A stretch of 34,066 nt of DNA from Methylococcales bacterium (GTDB taxonomy: Bacteria; Pseudomonadota; Gammaproteobacteria; Methylococcales; Methylomonadaceae). The notes below the pieces were generated by a model, which saw only the letters and a list, made by a program, of their open reading frames with translations, was not told the DNA's origin and ran no database searches. The DNA is taken from assembly GCA_026398935.1 (NCBI GenBank), contig JAPLRW010000254.1:1-34066 (forward strand), written 5' to 3'. Position 1 is the stretch's first letter, and the number at the start of each line of letters is the position of its first letter. Position numbers and translations under genes: made by a program. Shown piece by piece: positions 8,229 through 16,794 of the stretch.

Positions 8229-9390
8229 AACCGCCGCGATACTGCAAAAATTAAAAGCCAATAAAGTCGCCCTACCGCCTGAAAACGTCTTAAAACGTCA
8301 AGTGTTAGAACGTATTATTGTTGATAAATTACAACGTCATCTGGCCAAAACCTCCGGCATTACAGTGACCAATGAAAACCTGCAATCTGCCGTTGCAGAT
8401 ATTGCTCAACGCAATAACATGAATACGGATGACTTCAAAAAACAATTGTTGTCACAAAAAATGAATTATGAAGATTTTGAAGAAAACATTCGCCATGAAA
8501 TCGTCATCAATCAGTTACGCGCCCGCGAGATTGGTGGCCAAATAAAAGTAACTGACAGTGAAGTTGAGCACGCACTTGAAACGCAAGGCGAAATAACATT
8601 GGATAAATCGCAATATCACTTGGGGCATATCCTCATTGCGATTCCAGGATCAGCCTCAGCGACAGTGATTCAAGCCGCTAAGCGCAAAGCAGATGGCGTT
8701 GTAGCAACATTACGCACTAAAGCAGACTTCACCAAAACCGCCATTGAAATGTCAGACGATGCTCAAGCCTTACAAGGCGGTGATTTAGGTTGGCGTACCT
8801 TGGCACAAATGCCGACTATTTTCGTCGATGTGGCCGCTAAAATGGTAGCGGGTGACATCAGTGAACCCATTCGCAGTCCCAGTGGTTTTCATATTATTAA
8901 GCTACTGGATTTTAAAGGTTTAAGTAAAGCACAATCGCATATTCTGACCAAAACAAAAGTCCGTCATATTCTGATTAAAACCAATGAACTGGTCGATGAT
9001 AACGAAGCCAGAAAACGCTTATTGGCTTTAAAAATGCGTATCACCGAAGGCGATGATTTTGCAGCGCTTGCTCGCGCGCACTCTGACGACAAAGGCTCTG
9101 CGCTGAAAGGCGGTAGTTTAGATTGGGTAGTGCCCGGCGCGTTAGTCCCTGACTTTGAGAAAGCCATGAATAACCTAAAGGTTAATGAGATTAGTCAACC
9201 GATACAAACACAATTTGGCTGGCATTTAATTCAAGTACTGGATCGCAGTCAGCAAGATAACTCTACTGATTATAAGAAAAATCAAGTTCGTGATGCGATT
9301 CGAGAACGTAAAATAGAAGAGGAAACCGAGCTTTGGTTGCGTCGTTTGCGTGACGAAGCATATGTTGAAATTTTTACGAACCGTTTATAG
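8200..9390 (+). CDS. surA: SurA-type peptidyl-prolyl isomerase lacking its signal peptide
   Basis: SurA is the periplasmic chaperone and isomerase that escorts outer-membrane proteins, including LptD, to the BAM complex. The frame holds the N-terminal chaperone helices (about residues 1-125), a first PpiC/parvulin domain (about 135-240, with GGDLGWR) and a second (about 250-355, with RHILIK, GGSLDWV and FGWHLI), then a short C-terminal helix. The body is intact. However, the only in-frame start is a GTG at 8200 giving MVLSSEL, which falls inside the usual mature sequence VAVVNDDVVLSSEL. There is no hydrophobic export signal, because the frame is closed at 8173. As written, the product would stay in the cytoplasm. 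The gene is therefore damaged, misassembled at this point, or has an unusual start. Confidence 0.85.
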   Translation: MVLSSELQNETAAILQKLKANKVALPPENVLKRQVLERIIVDKLQRHLAKTSGITVTNENLQSAVADIAQRNNMNTDDFKKQLLSQKMNYEDFEENIRHEIVINQLRAREIGGQIKVTDSEVEHALETQGEITLDKSQYHLGHILIAIPGSASATVIQAAKRKADGVVATLRTKADFTKTAIEMSDDAQALQGGDLGWRTLAQMPTIFVDVAAKMVAGDISEPIRSPSGFHIIKLLDFKGLSKAQSHILTKTKVRHILIKTNELVDDNEARKRLLALKMRITEGDDFAALARAHSDDKGSALKGGSLDWVVPGALVPDFEKAMNNLKVNEISQPIQTQFGWHLIQVLDRSQQDNSTDYKKNQVRDAIRERKIEEETELWLRRLRDEAYVEIFTNRL

Positions 9391-9398
9391 TCTTACGT

Positions 9399-9464
9399 AT
9401 GAAAACTGAACAATCTACGCCTCAGCAATCGCCTTATAGCTTGAAAAAGAGTGGCACGCCATGA
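9399..9464 (+). CDS. Possible small ORF overlapping the next start
   Basis: A 21-codon frame (MKTEQSTP..., ending KKSGTP) begins eight bases after the surA stop and ends in a TGA that overlaps the next gene's ATG as ATGA (9461-9464). Such overlaps are usually a sign of translational coupling, so this could be a leader peptide or the remnant of a longer gene once present here. There is no ribosome-binding site before its ATG and no recognisable similarity, so confidence is low. Confidence 0.2.
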   Translation: MKTEQSTPQQSPYSLKKSGTP

Positions 9465-10078
9465 GTGTTGATAGTGAACATACCTTTAGCCAACATATCC
9501 AGGACGTTCTTGCGACAACCAATACCGATCTGTTACAAAAACACCTAGGAAAGATTGCCGAAAATTTGCATATCCAACCGTTGGCGCTGGCTGCTGCACT
9601 CTTACATCTTGATGCAGCGACCATCGCGTCCTGCCATGCGATGCTACGACCTGATGCTCTGATACCAACGGGTGTTGCTGGAAAAAAGCAGCCCGCCGAA
9701 CAGCTTACACTAGCACCAAAAAACGCGGAAGTTGTCGATAAACAGAAAATGGTACGGTATCGTATAGAGATTGGGCGTGATCATCACGTTTCAGCCGATG
9801 AGATTAAAGCCGTTTTAATTGATGAGTCCGGTGTAGATAGAAACAGTATTGGTTATCTGGATATACGCAGTAACTACACGCTTATTGACTTACCTCCCGG
9901 CATGCCGCCAGATATATTTCAACTACTACAAGAGGTTGAGATAAAGCAACAACCCCTGCAAATAAAACGCGTTAATTCATCACGTAAAAGACCTTGGCAG
10001 CGCCGCAAAGGAAGCTCGCAAAACCGCGCAACGGAGCGAGATCCCCATCAAACAAAAGGCGCGAAGATAAATGCATGA
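9461..10078 (+). CDS. Orphan DeaD C-terminal module (dimerisation plus DbpA-like RNA-binding domain)
   Basis: The 205-residue protein has two parts. Residues 1-60 are helical and end in LALAAALLHLDA, resembling the dimerisation segment that follows the helicase core in DeaD/CsdA proteins. Residues about 97-170 (YRIEIGRDHHVSADEI, NSIGYLDIRSNYTLIDLP) match the DbpA-type RNA-binding fold that ends DEAD-box helicases such as DeaD and DbpA. The tail (SSRKRPWQRRKGSSQNR) is basic and probably binds RNA. No helicase core exists upstream: only 70 bases separate it from surA. It is therefore either a genuine stand-alone RNA-binding protein or the surviving half of a helicase gene. The family assignment is from motif recognition only. 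Confidence 0.75.
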   Translation: MSVDSEHTFSQHIQDVLATTNTDLLQKHLGKIAENLHIQPLALAAALLHLDAATIASCHAMLRPDALIPTGVAGKKQPAEQLTLAPKNAEVVDKQKMVRYRIEIGRDHHVSADEIKAVLIDESGVDRNSIGYLDIRSNYTLIDLPPGMPPDIFQLLQEVEIKQQPLQIKRVNSSRKRPWQRRKGSSQNRATERDPHQTKGAKINA

Positions 10079-10099
10079 CATTGCTAGCGATTTTTTAAA

Positions 10100-10130
10100 A
10101 GCCGCCCCTAAATGACGCGGCTAATATTTT
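10100..10130. terminator. Candidate bidirectional terminator
   Basis: A six-base stem (AGCCGC at 10100-10105, GCGGCT at 10117-10122) with an 11-base loop is followed by AATATTTTCT on the plus strand and by TTT on the minus strand. It lies between the converging DeaD-like gene and ispH. The stem is short, so this is a moderate candidate. Confidence 0.4.
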
Positions 10131-10139
10131 CTACTGCAC

Positions 10140-11090
10140 TTACGTGTTACAGTGTTTAATCAATTCTCTTGGTAACGAAAAGACCACTTTTTCTTCGATA
10201 CCTTTATGCTCAGTAGCAGTTGTACCGCCCCACTGTTTTAACTGCTCAATCACCGCTTGCACCAGTACCTCAGGTGCTGAGGCACCGGCAGTTACACCAA
10301 TGACATCGATGCCTTCAAACCATTCCAGTTGCATATCGGCGGCCGTATCAATTAAATAGGACGGCTTACCCAATTGCACCGCTATCTCACGCAAACGGTT
10401 GGAATTAGAGCTATTAGGGGAACCCACGACCAAAATAATGTCACTAATTTTAGCCAAATCATGCACAGCATCCTGACGATTTTGTGTGGCGTAACAAATA
10501 TCATCTTTTTTCTGTTCTTGAATGCAGCTAAAACGTGCGTGCAAGGCGTCAACCATTATTTTTGTATCAGTCATTGATAGGGTTGTTTGCGTAACATAAG
10601 CTAGATTATTCGGGTTATTCACCTCCAACTTGGTCACATCTGCGGGCGTTTCTACCAAATAAATAGCGCCGTTTTGCGTACTTTTTTCATACTGCCCCAT
10701 CGTCCCTTCAACTTCCGGATGCCCTGCATGACCAATCAAAATAACTTCGCGATCTGCTTTGGCATGTTTCGCCACTTGAATATGTACTTTGGTGACCAAC
10801 GGACAAGTGGCATCAAACACCGTTAATTTACGCTGCTTAGCCTCTTCTTGTACTTTTTTAGACACGCCGTGCGCACTAAAAATCAGCGTTGAACCAACGG
10901 GAACATCGGTTAAATCTTCAATAAAAATAGCGCCCTTTTCTCGCAGCCCTTCAACCACCGTTCGATTATGAACGACTTCATGACGAACATAAATGGGCGC
11001 ACCAAAAGCTTCAATAGCTCTATCAACAATTTCAATCGCACGGTCTACACCGGCACAGAATCCACGAGGATTAGCGAGTACAATTTGCAT
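10140..11090 (-). CDS. ispH: 4-hydroxy-3-methylbut-2-enyl diphosphate reductase
   Basis: IspH is the [4Fe-4S] enzyme for the last step of the MEP pathway, reducing HMBPP to IPP and DMAPP in the cytoplasm. The 316-residue length is exactly typical. The three cluster cysteines are present at C12 ([10 protein letters not shown]), C96 ([11 protein letters not shown]) and C199 (ICYATQNRQ), as are the substrate-binding H41 and H124 and catalytic E126 ([10 protein letters not shown]). It appears monocistronic and diverges from the sensor kinase across about 150 bases. Confidence 0.97.
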   Translation of the reverse strand: MQIVLANPRGFCAGVDRAIEIVDRAIEAFGAPIYVRHEVVHNRTVVEGLREKGAIFIEDLTDVPVGSTLIFSAHGVSKKVQEEAKQRKLTVFDATCPLVTKVHIQVAKHAKADREVILIGHAGHPEVEGTMGQYEKSTQNGAIYLVETPADVTKLEVNNPNNLAYVTQTTLSMTDTKIMVDALHARFSCIQEQKKDDICYATQNRQDAVHDLAKISDIILVVGSPNSSNSNRLREIAVQLGKPSYLIDTAADMQLEWFEGIDVIGVTAGASAPEVLVQAVIEQLKQWGGTTATEHKGIEEKVVFSLPRELIKHCNT

Positions 11091-11243
11091 ATCTTGACTT
11101 TTATAGTAGGTTAAACAATGATTATTTTAGCGCAATTTAGTGAGATATACGATAATTCCCTGAGTATTGATCACCAAGATGATTATATTTCATATAATGT
11201 AGTGCGCCAACTGCTGGTCAGTATTTGTAAAAAGGAATGACAC

Positions 11244-13502
11244 ATGACGGAAAAACTTGATCAAACGGTATCATTTACACCACAACCAAGCTTGCTCAAC
11301 CTGTATGAATGCGCGCCGATCGGTTTTGCAGTGATCCATCAAGATGGCTGCTTACTGAATGCAAACAGAACGCTAAAGCAGCTATTATTAGGCATTGATG
11401 CGCAAGCCACCTTAATAAATCAGTTATTTTCCGACTACGTCATTGCCAGCGATCAATCCGTGCTACATCTTTGGCAGCAAGCTATCATAGATACCGGAGA
11501 GATCCAAAGCTGCGAATTACGTTTACGTAATCAAACTGGACACGCTTTTTGGGTTAAATGTGATGGCTTATTGAACACTAATGCCGCTAAAGTTGAAATC
11601 CATATTGCAATAACCACGATTGAACAATTTAAAAAAACCGACCGTGAACTCGAACAAAAAACGCAACAACTTGCCGCGCAACAGCAACAATTAGAAATAG
11701 TCAGTTTATTACCGGGTATTATCTATCAATTTTTACTGCGCCCTGATGGCAGCTCTTGCTTTCCATTTATCAGCGATTTCCGTCATGAACACTATTGTTT
11801 AAATCCCGATGCACTACGAGAGGACGCGTCATCACTGATAACACTTATACATCCAGATGATTTAGCGGATTTAAAACAGAGCATCCAAATATCAGCTGAA
11901 GACATGATGCCATGGAACCATGAATGCCGAATGCAACTGAATGGCAATAGCATGACATGGGTCAGTGGTCATTCAATTCCACAACGAGAAGCAGATGGTT
12001 CGATACTTTGGCACGGTTTTCTTTGCGACATCACCATCCGCAAACAACTTGAACGAGAATTAGAACAACAGCGGATTTTTTTACGGCAAGTTATTGATAC
12101 GATTCCAGCCTTGATTTGTGTACAGAACCTAGGAGGCGTTTATAGCCTTGCCAACAAGGCTATTGAAGAGGCATTTGGTACGCCAAGCATGTTTGTTGAA
12201 GGTCAGAGTAGCTGTGCTTTTTGTCAGGCTATCACGGAAGATAATACGCCTTTTAATAAAAATAACGCGGTTATCAATAACGACAAACCTTTCGGTATGA
12301 CTGAAAAACAGGTTACCTTTGCCGATGGGTCAAGACACTGGTTAAGGACGCTTAAAGTACCACTGCTTGAAGACGACGGTACATATACCAATCTTATGCA
12401 CATAGGTATTGACATAACCAAACAAAAGCAACTTACCGAACAAGTACTACAAGCCAAACAATGCTTGGATTTGGCTTTGGAGGGCGGCGATATGGGCATG
12501 TGGGATTGGCACATATCCACTGGCACAGCTGTCGTTAGCGTACAATGGTGTAACATACTTGGCTACGAGCCTGAAGAAATCCTCCCCTCTATTGACAGTT
12601 GGAAAAAAATCGTCCATAAAGACGATTTGAATGTCATAAATACGGCACTAGAGCGGCATATAAAAAAAGAACTACCTTACTATATGGCGTCCTGCAGGTT
12701 ACAACATAAAAATGGTCAATGGCTATGGATATTAACGCGCGGCAAAATAGTCGAATGGGATGCGGAAGGTAAACCGGTACGGATGGCCGGAACGTATCTG
12801 GATATAACCCAGCAAAAAAAGACCGAAAGACAGCGACGAGAATTCACACAACACCAAAATGCGGTGATGGAAGCGGAAAAAACCCGAATTGCGCAGGAAA
12901 TCCACGATGAATTTGGCAGTATACTGACCTCTCTTAAAATCGATTTAAGCTGGTTAAACAAAAAACTACCGAAGAACCTATCTGATTTTCAAAAAAAAAT
13001 CTACAAAATGACCTTGCGACTTGAGCAAGCTATTCAAGCCGTTAGGAACATAGCGACACAACTACGACCCAGTATTTTGGATCATTTGGGGTTGTTTGCG
13101 GCTATCGATTGGCAATTTACAGAATTTAAAAAGCTCACGGATATTACCTGTAGCATAAGCCTACCGGACGCTGACTTAAACATCGACACCCAAAAATCAA
13201 CCGCTATTTTTCGAATATTGCAAACTGCCTTAACCAATATTGCCCTACATGCAAAAGCAACCGAAGCAACACTGACAATAGAAATGGATGAAGATAATTT
13301 AATTCTAACTCTCACCGACAATGGCTGCGGCATAGCCCCAGCACAAATGCAGCAAACGGGTAAATTTGGTATCTTAGGCATGCATGAGCGTGCTAACAGT
13401 TTTAATGGCCACATTACCCTGAGCAGCCAATTACAAAAAGGTACCACCTTGGTACTAACCATGCCCATTCATTCAACCGAACAAAGGAATCACGATGATT
13501 AA
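11244..13502 (+). CDS. Multi-PAS sensor histidine kinase, NarL-type (HisKA_3)
   Basis: The 752-residue kinase shows four PAS-like modules (about residues 16-125, 150-268, 275-395 and 400-530) separated by coiled linkers such as RELEQKTQQLAAQQQQLE. A HisKA_3 dimerisation domain follows, with the phospho-accepting H554 in AQEIHDEFGS. The HATPase domain carries DNGCGIAP (near 700) and the GILGMHERA glycine box. No transmembrane helix or signal peptide is seen, so it is a soluble cytoplasmic sensor, and the PAS domains would sense a small ligand, redox state or gas. An AAGGAA ribosome-binding site lies seven bases before the ATG. It overlaps the response regulator by eight bases, so the two form a cognate pair. 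The signal cannot be read from sequence. Confidence 0.92.
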   Translation: MTEKLDQTVSFTPQPSLLNLYECAPIGFAVIHQDGCLLNANRTLKQLLLGIDAQATLINQLFSDYVIASDQSVLHLWQQAIIDTGEIQSCELRLRNQTGHAFWVKCDGLLNTNAAKVEIHIAITTIEQFKKTDRELEQKTQQLAAQQQQLEIVSLLPGIIYQFLLRPDGSSCFPFISDFRHEHYCLNPDALREDASSLITLIHPDDLADLKQSIQISAEDMMPWNHECRMQLNGNSMTWVSGHSIPQREADGSILWHGFLCDITIRKQLERELEQQRIFLRQVIDTIPALICVQNLGGVYSLANKAIEEAFGTPSMFVEGQSSCAFCQAITEDNTPFNKNNAVINNDKPFGMTEKQVTFADGSRHWLRTLKVPLLEDDGTYTNLMHIGIDITKQKQLTEQVLQAKQCLDLALEGGDMGMWDWHISTGTAVVSVQWCNILGYEPEEILPSIDSWKKIVHKDDLNVINTALERHIKKELPYYMASCRLQHKNGQWLWILTRGKIVEWDAEGKPVRMAGTYLDITQQKKTERQRREFTQHQNAVMEAEKTRIAQEIHDEFGSILTSLKIDLSWLNKKLPKNLSDFQKKIYKMTLRLEQAIQAVRNIATQLRPSILDHLGLFAAIDWQFTEFKKLTDITCSISLPDADLNIDTQKSTAIFRILQTALTNIALHAKATEATLTIEMDEDNLILTLTDNGCGIAPAQMQQTGKFGILGMHERANSFNGHITLSSQLQKGTTLVLTMPIHSTEQRNHDD

Positions 13503-14127
13503 AATTTTAATGGCGGATGATCATGCCATCGTCCGCGAAGGTATGCGACAAATCTTAGCCGATAGCCCTGATATTGAAATAGTTGCCGAGGCCAGCGACG
13601 GCGATGAGGCTTATGCCCTCGTCCGCAATGGTGGCTGGAATTTCTTATTGTTAGATATTTCCATGCCCGGAAAAAATATTCTGGAAATTATTAAACAAGC
13701 TAAACAGCAGTTTCCGCAGCATCCTATCCTCATAATGAGTATGTATCCTGAAGATCAATACGCCATTAGAATGCTAAGGGCAGGCGTTGATGGTTATCTT
13801 ACCAAAGCCTCTGCGCCGGAACAATTACTTACCGCCATTCGAAAACTGGCCAATGGCGAAAAATACATTAGTCTGGCTCTGGCTGAGCAACTGATTAATG
13901 AATTGAGCCCCAACAAGCAAAAAGAACCGCATAGAACCTTATCTGACCGCGAATTTCAGGTTTTTTCCGGTATTGTGAAAGGTAAAGCGCTAACCGAAAT
14001 TGCGAATGAAATGACCTTGAGCGTCAAAACCATTAGTACTTTCCGGACGCGTCTCCTGAAAAAGATGCAGATGACTAAAAATGTGGAGCTTATTCATTAC
14101 GCTACAAAACACAACCTACTACTGTGA
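13495..14127 (+). CDS. LuxR/NarL-family response regulator
   Basis: The 210-residue regulator has a receiver domain (residues 1-120) with acidic residues D8 and D9, phospho-acceptor D54 (LLLDISMPG) and K103 in LTKAS. A C-terminal LuxR-type helix-turn-helix follows (about 145-205, from LSDREFQV to LLKKMQM). It is translationally coupled to the upstream PAS kinase by an eight-base overlap and should act as its output on DNA. A terminator-like hairpin follows about 190 bases downstream. The target genes are not visible here. Confidence 0.95.
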   Translation: MIKILMADDHAIVREGMRQILADSPDIEIVAEASDGDEAYALVRNGGWNFLLLDISMPGKNILEIIKQAKQQFPQHPILIMSMYPEDQYAIRMLRAGVDGYLTKASAPEQLLTAIRKLANGEKYISLALAEQLINELSPNKQKEPHRTLSDREFQVFSGIVKGKALTEIANEMTLSVKTISTFRTRLLKKMQMTKNVELIHYATKHNLLL

Positions 14128-14514
14128 CTGTCTTTTCAGCCGAAAGCTCTATGATAACCTAGAGAAAACCTTGCGGGCGCAGCCCTATTTCACAAGGTAT
14201 TGGCATTGCAGCGAAATTGTATGAATACCGCCGCTAATTTGCAACAAGTCAATTTAGCTAATAACATGGCTCGTTGATGGAGGCATGCGTTCACATAGCA
14301 ATGCTGTAGACGCTAAAAAATCACGCGTAACAATCTTGTTACGCGTGATTTTGCGTAATTTAAACACGCCCACCATTTTTATGTACCGTGCTCATTAATA
14401 GCACCCATAAACCGCTAGCGGATTTTCGTAGTGGTACGCATTTAGCAAAAGTATTCCGCTAGTAATCCAAAACAGATCAGCAGCAATACCAAGGTCGCTA
14501 TTTACAGTCAAGCC
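14128..14514. other. Intergenic region between converging genes
   Basis: Nearly 390 bases without a supported gene. The only clear element is the long perfect hairpin at 14319-14350, listed separately. The rest is unremarkable, with several short inverted matches and no tRNA, IS end or ORF over about 25 codons with a ribosome-binding site. Confidence 0.5.
14315..14352. terminator. Bidirectional terminator, 13-base perfect stem
   Basis: AATCACGCGTAAC (14319-14331) pairs perfectly with GTTACGCGTGATT (14338-14350) around the six-base loop AATCTT. On the minus strand it is followed by a run of six Ts, suiting the YcgN-like gene. On the plus strand the T tract is shorter (four Ts including stem bases), suiting the response regulator. 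Confidence 0.8.
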
Positions 14515-14943
14515 TTAACTTTGCCATTCAATGATATGGTCTTCAATATCATCAACATCTTCTTCTTTCATCGCATAGCTACGAATAGACACGCCCGCCT
14601 CTATAACACTATTGGGATCGCCGGACACTAGCGGATGCCAAGCTTCCAGAGGCTTGCCATCGCTAAGTAAGCGATACGCACAAGTGCTGGGCAACCATGT
14701 ATAGGCTGCAAAATCATGTTGCTTTAAATCAATGCATTCCGGCACACGGGTACAACGATCTTCATAATGTGTGCAACGACAGGTGTCTAAATCAATAAGA
14801 TTACAGACGACACTGGTGAAATAAATCTCACCGGTATCTTCGTCTTCTAATTTATGCAGACAACATTTGCCACAGTTATCACACAAGGACTCCCATTCAT
14901 TAGGCGTCATTTCATGCAGTTTTTTTGTTTCCCAAAATTTCAT
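14515..14943 (-). CDS. YcgN/UPF0260-family cysteine-cluster protein
   Basis: The 142-residue cytoplasmic protein carries the family's Cys-rich signature: C21-x2-C24-x2-C27-C28 at the N-terminus, then C47, C55, C57, C64, C70 and C88. This pattern suggests metal or Fe-S binding. The length matches the UPF0260 family (about 145-150 aa), whose biochemical role is not established as far as I know. It is the first gene to the left of the exosortase pair on the same strand, 69 bases downstream of it, and could be read through from it. A strong terminator follows. Confidence 0.85.
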   Translation of the reverse strand: MKFWETKKLHEMTPNEWESLCDNCGKCCLHKLEDEDTGEIYFTSVVCNLIDLDTCRCTHYEDRCTRVPECIDLKQHDFAAYTWLPSTCAYRLLSDGKPLEAWHPLVSGDPNSVIEAGVSIRSYAMKEEDVDDIEDHIIEWQS

Positions 14944-15012
14944 AGCGGTATTGTATGCGTTAAAAAAATAAAAATTGATGTAAATAAAGCTGTTTAAATT
15001 TAGACAGGATGA

Positions 15013-15609
15013 TCAATCAAAAAAGCGCTTAAAAAACGTTTTATTCGCATTTACCCAAAGAATCAGCGGTGTAATGGCGGGCAAAACCAAATAGCCCAAT
15101 TGATAACCCACGCCGATTAAATTCAGCTGCCAGCTTGAGAAACCCGTAGGATAGCTCATGCCCGGCGGAGCCAAATCAAAAGCAATGTTTTTTAATACAT
15201 CAAAACACACGCCAAAAACAATAGCAGCCATTAAAATACTTATATCAATCAGCCATGCCGATAAAATACGTCGCCTTGATGCCAGCAACATTGCTGAATA
15301 TAAGGCCAAACTGTAAGCATACAGTAAAGGGTTGAGCGTAAAAACCAACGCTGCCATAGTTTTGTTTGTTGCATATTGCGCCAAATCACCCAAACACGTA
15401 ACAATATCCAGTGTCGTACCGACATGTTCCACGCCCGCAATCAGCGCCGGAAATAAAACCTGTAGAATAGCATTGGCAACCCAGGCAATCGGCCACGTCC
15501 ACAGCGTTGCGGTGAGATACCACACGCCAAAACAAATGGGCATGAACAGCAGGGTTTTCCAGAAAAATTGGCCTAATGAAAAGACTGGTGGAGCATTTTG
15601 TATCGTCAT
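15013..15609 (-). CDS. Exosortase H-associated membrane protein
   Basis: The 198-residue protein has about four to five transmembrane segments (near residues 15-35, 85-108, 115-135 and 165-190). It lies directly behind the exosortase, sharing an ATGA stop/start overlap (15606-15609). In genomes with exosortase H, a small integral-membrane partner of this size occupies this position, which is the basis for the name. Its own sequence gives no catalytic motif. It presumably helps XrtH to process or anchor its substrates in the inner membrane. Confidence 0.75.
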   Translation of the reverse strand: MTIQNAPPVFSLGQFFWKTLLFMPICFGVWYLTATLWTWPIAWVANAILQVLFPALIAGVEHVGTTLDIVTCLGDLAQYATNKTMAALVFTLNPLLYAYSLALYSAMLLASRRRILSAWLIDISILMAAIVFGVCFDVLKNIAFDLAPPGMSYPTGFSSWQLNLIGVGYQLGYLVLPAITPLILWVNANKTFFKRFFD

Positions 15610-16094
15610 GATTTTACGGGACGTGCGCTAAACTTCAGCCAGAGTAAAAAAACCACCAACACATCCAGCATAATTAATGCCTGCCAAATGTATAAATGCG
15701 CCCAGTTAAAGGCATCAAAATTCCACTGTCCCAAATAAAACAAACTAATAATACGCAAGATATTTAAAAGCTGCACACTTAAAAAACCGACAATGACACC
15801 GATAAGCTTAGCCGACCAAGAGGCCGGAAAAGCGAGTATTGCGGCGATCAGCACGATCGCGGCCTCAACGCCATTACACCCCGCCTGAATGGAAACAGCA
15901 AAACCGTTTGCCGTATTAATAATCTCTACACCTCGAAAAATGACTTTTTCATCGAATATCTGAATAAGCCCCGCACTGATATGGGCGATAGCTTCGGTGA
16001 AGGGAATAATAAGATACGCCTGTACTGGCAGCGCTAATTCGCCGACAAATAAAACCGTCAATATAACCATAAAAAGACTAAAGAACTGTATCAT
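15606..16094 (-). CDS. xrtH: Exosortase H
   Basis: Exosortases are membrane transpeptidase-like enzymes that recognise a C-terminal PEP-CTERM-like signal. The H type serves proteins ending in an IPTLxxWG-type signal. The 162-residue protein has about five transmembrane helices and the three hallmark catalytic residues: C73 in AGCNGVEA, R114 in NILRIISL and H133 in AHLYIW. Its small size suits the H subtype, as does the partner protein it overlaps. No substrate with such a tail is encoded in this window, so targets must lie elsewhere. Confidence 0.88.
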   Translation of the reverse strand: MIQFFSLFMVILTVLFVGELALPVQAYLIIPFTEAIAHISAGLIQIFDEKVIFRGVEIINTANGFAVSIQAGCNGVEAAIVLIAAILAFPASWSAKLIGVIVGFLSVQLLNILRIISLFYLGQWNFDAFNWAHLYIWQALIMLDVLVVFLLWLKFSARPVKS

Positions 16095-16160
16095 GTTTTA
16101 TTCACAGGGCTGTTGAAGGTTAGATTAAATAAAGCCATTTTATACCCGCGACCATTCCAA

Positions 16161-16186
16161 TTAGCGCATGGCAGAAAATGCGCTAA
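16161..16186 (-). other. Hairpin at the 3' end of the Nudix gene
   Basis: TTAGCGCAT (16161-16169) and ATGCGCTAA (16178-16186) form a perfect nine-base stem with an eight-base loop, overlapping the stop codon of the minus-strand Nudix gene. There is no T tract after it in that direction, so it may protect the 3' end or act as a weak terminator before xrtH. Confidence 0.45.
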
Positions 16187-16794
16187 ACAGCCAGCCATTC
16201 ACGCTGGAGTTTTTCTCGATTTAATGCCAGCCATTGCAACGCGATAATGGGAATACCGGACATAATCAAGCCTTGTTCAAGCATCTGGTAAGCGTCTGTA
16301 AAGCTAACCGTAAACACCCGAATATCTTCTTGCTCTTCATCTAAACCATGAATACCACCAATGCTTGAGGCATCCACTTTGCCACAAAACAGGGATAATA
16401 ATTCTGAACAACCACCCGGCGTGGTATAAAATTTATTGATCAGTTTTAGCGCTTGAATTTCACAACCCGCTTCTTCAAGTGACTCTCGATAAGCCACCTG
16501 TTCGGCGGTTTCACCCACTTCAATACCACCCGCTACAATCTCAATTAACCAGCTGTGTTCTGCAGCGAAGCCTTGTGCCATAGCACCGACTCGAAATTGT
16601 TCAATTAAGACCACTTCATCACGCTGGGGATCGTATAACAAGACGCCGACACAATTATTACGGCGGAATAATTCACGCTCCACGGGTTCACTCCAGCCAC
16701 CAGCAAACAAGGTATGTTTAAACTGGTAGCGTTCCATGGTAAAGAAGCCTTCGTACAAGGTTTCATGATGAATGATTTCAGATTTTTTTATCAT
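16183..16794 (-). CDS. nudF: Nudix hydrolase, ADP-ribose pyrophosphatase-like
   Basis: The enzyme probably hydrolyses ADP-ribose to AMP and ribose 5-phosphate, removing a reactive metabolite in the cytoplasm. The 203-residue protein fits the NudF subfamily in length. It carries the Nudix box as GGIEVGE, then seven residues, then RESLEEAGC, preceded by the family-typical VLIEQFRVGA and WLIEIVAG. Downstream, TPGGCSELLSLF matches the loop that follows the box in ADP-ribose pyrophosphatases. Its ATG overlaps the stop of the PQQ-type dehydrogenase (ATGA, 16791-16794), so the two are co-translated. Confidence 0.88.
   Translation of the reverse strand: MIKKSEIIHHETLYEGFFTMERYQFKHTLFAGGWSEPVERELFRRNNCVGVLLYDPQRDEVVLIEQFRVGAMAQGFAAEHSWLIEIVAGGIEVGETAEQVAYRESLEEAGCEIQALKLINKFYTTPGGCSELLSLFCGKVDASSIGGIHGLDEEQEDIRVFTVSFTDAYQMLEQGLIMSGIPIIALQWLALNREKLQREWLAV

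Noticed and set aside
12224-12556. 110-codon Ser/Cys-rich frame antisense to the kinase
   Set aside because: Composition is typical of antisense translation, and the sense gene is certain.
13082-13468. 128-codon open frame antisense to the sensor kinase
   Set aside because: It lies wholly within the kinase gene, has no ribosome-binding site, and its composition is that of a reverse-frame shadow.
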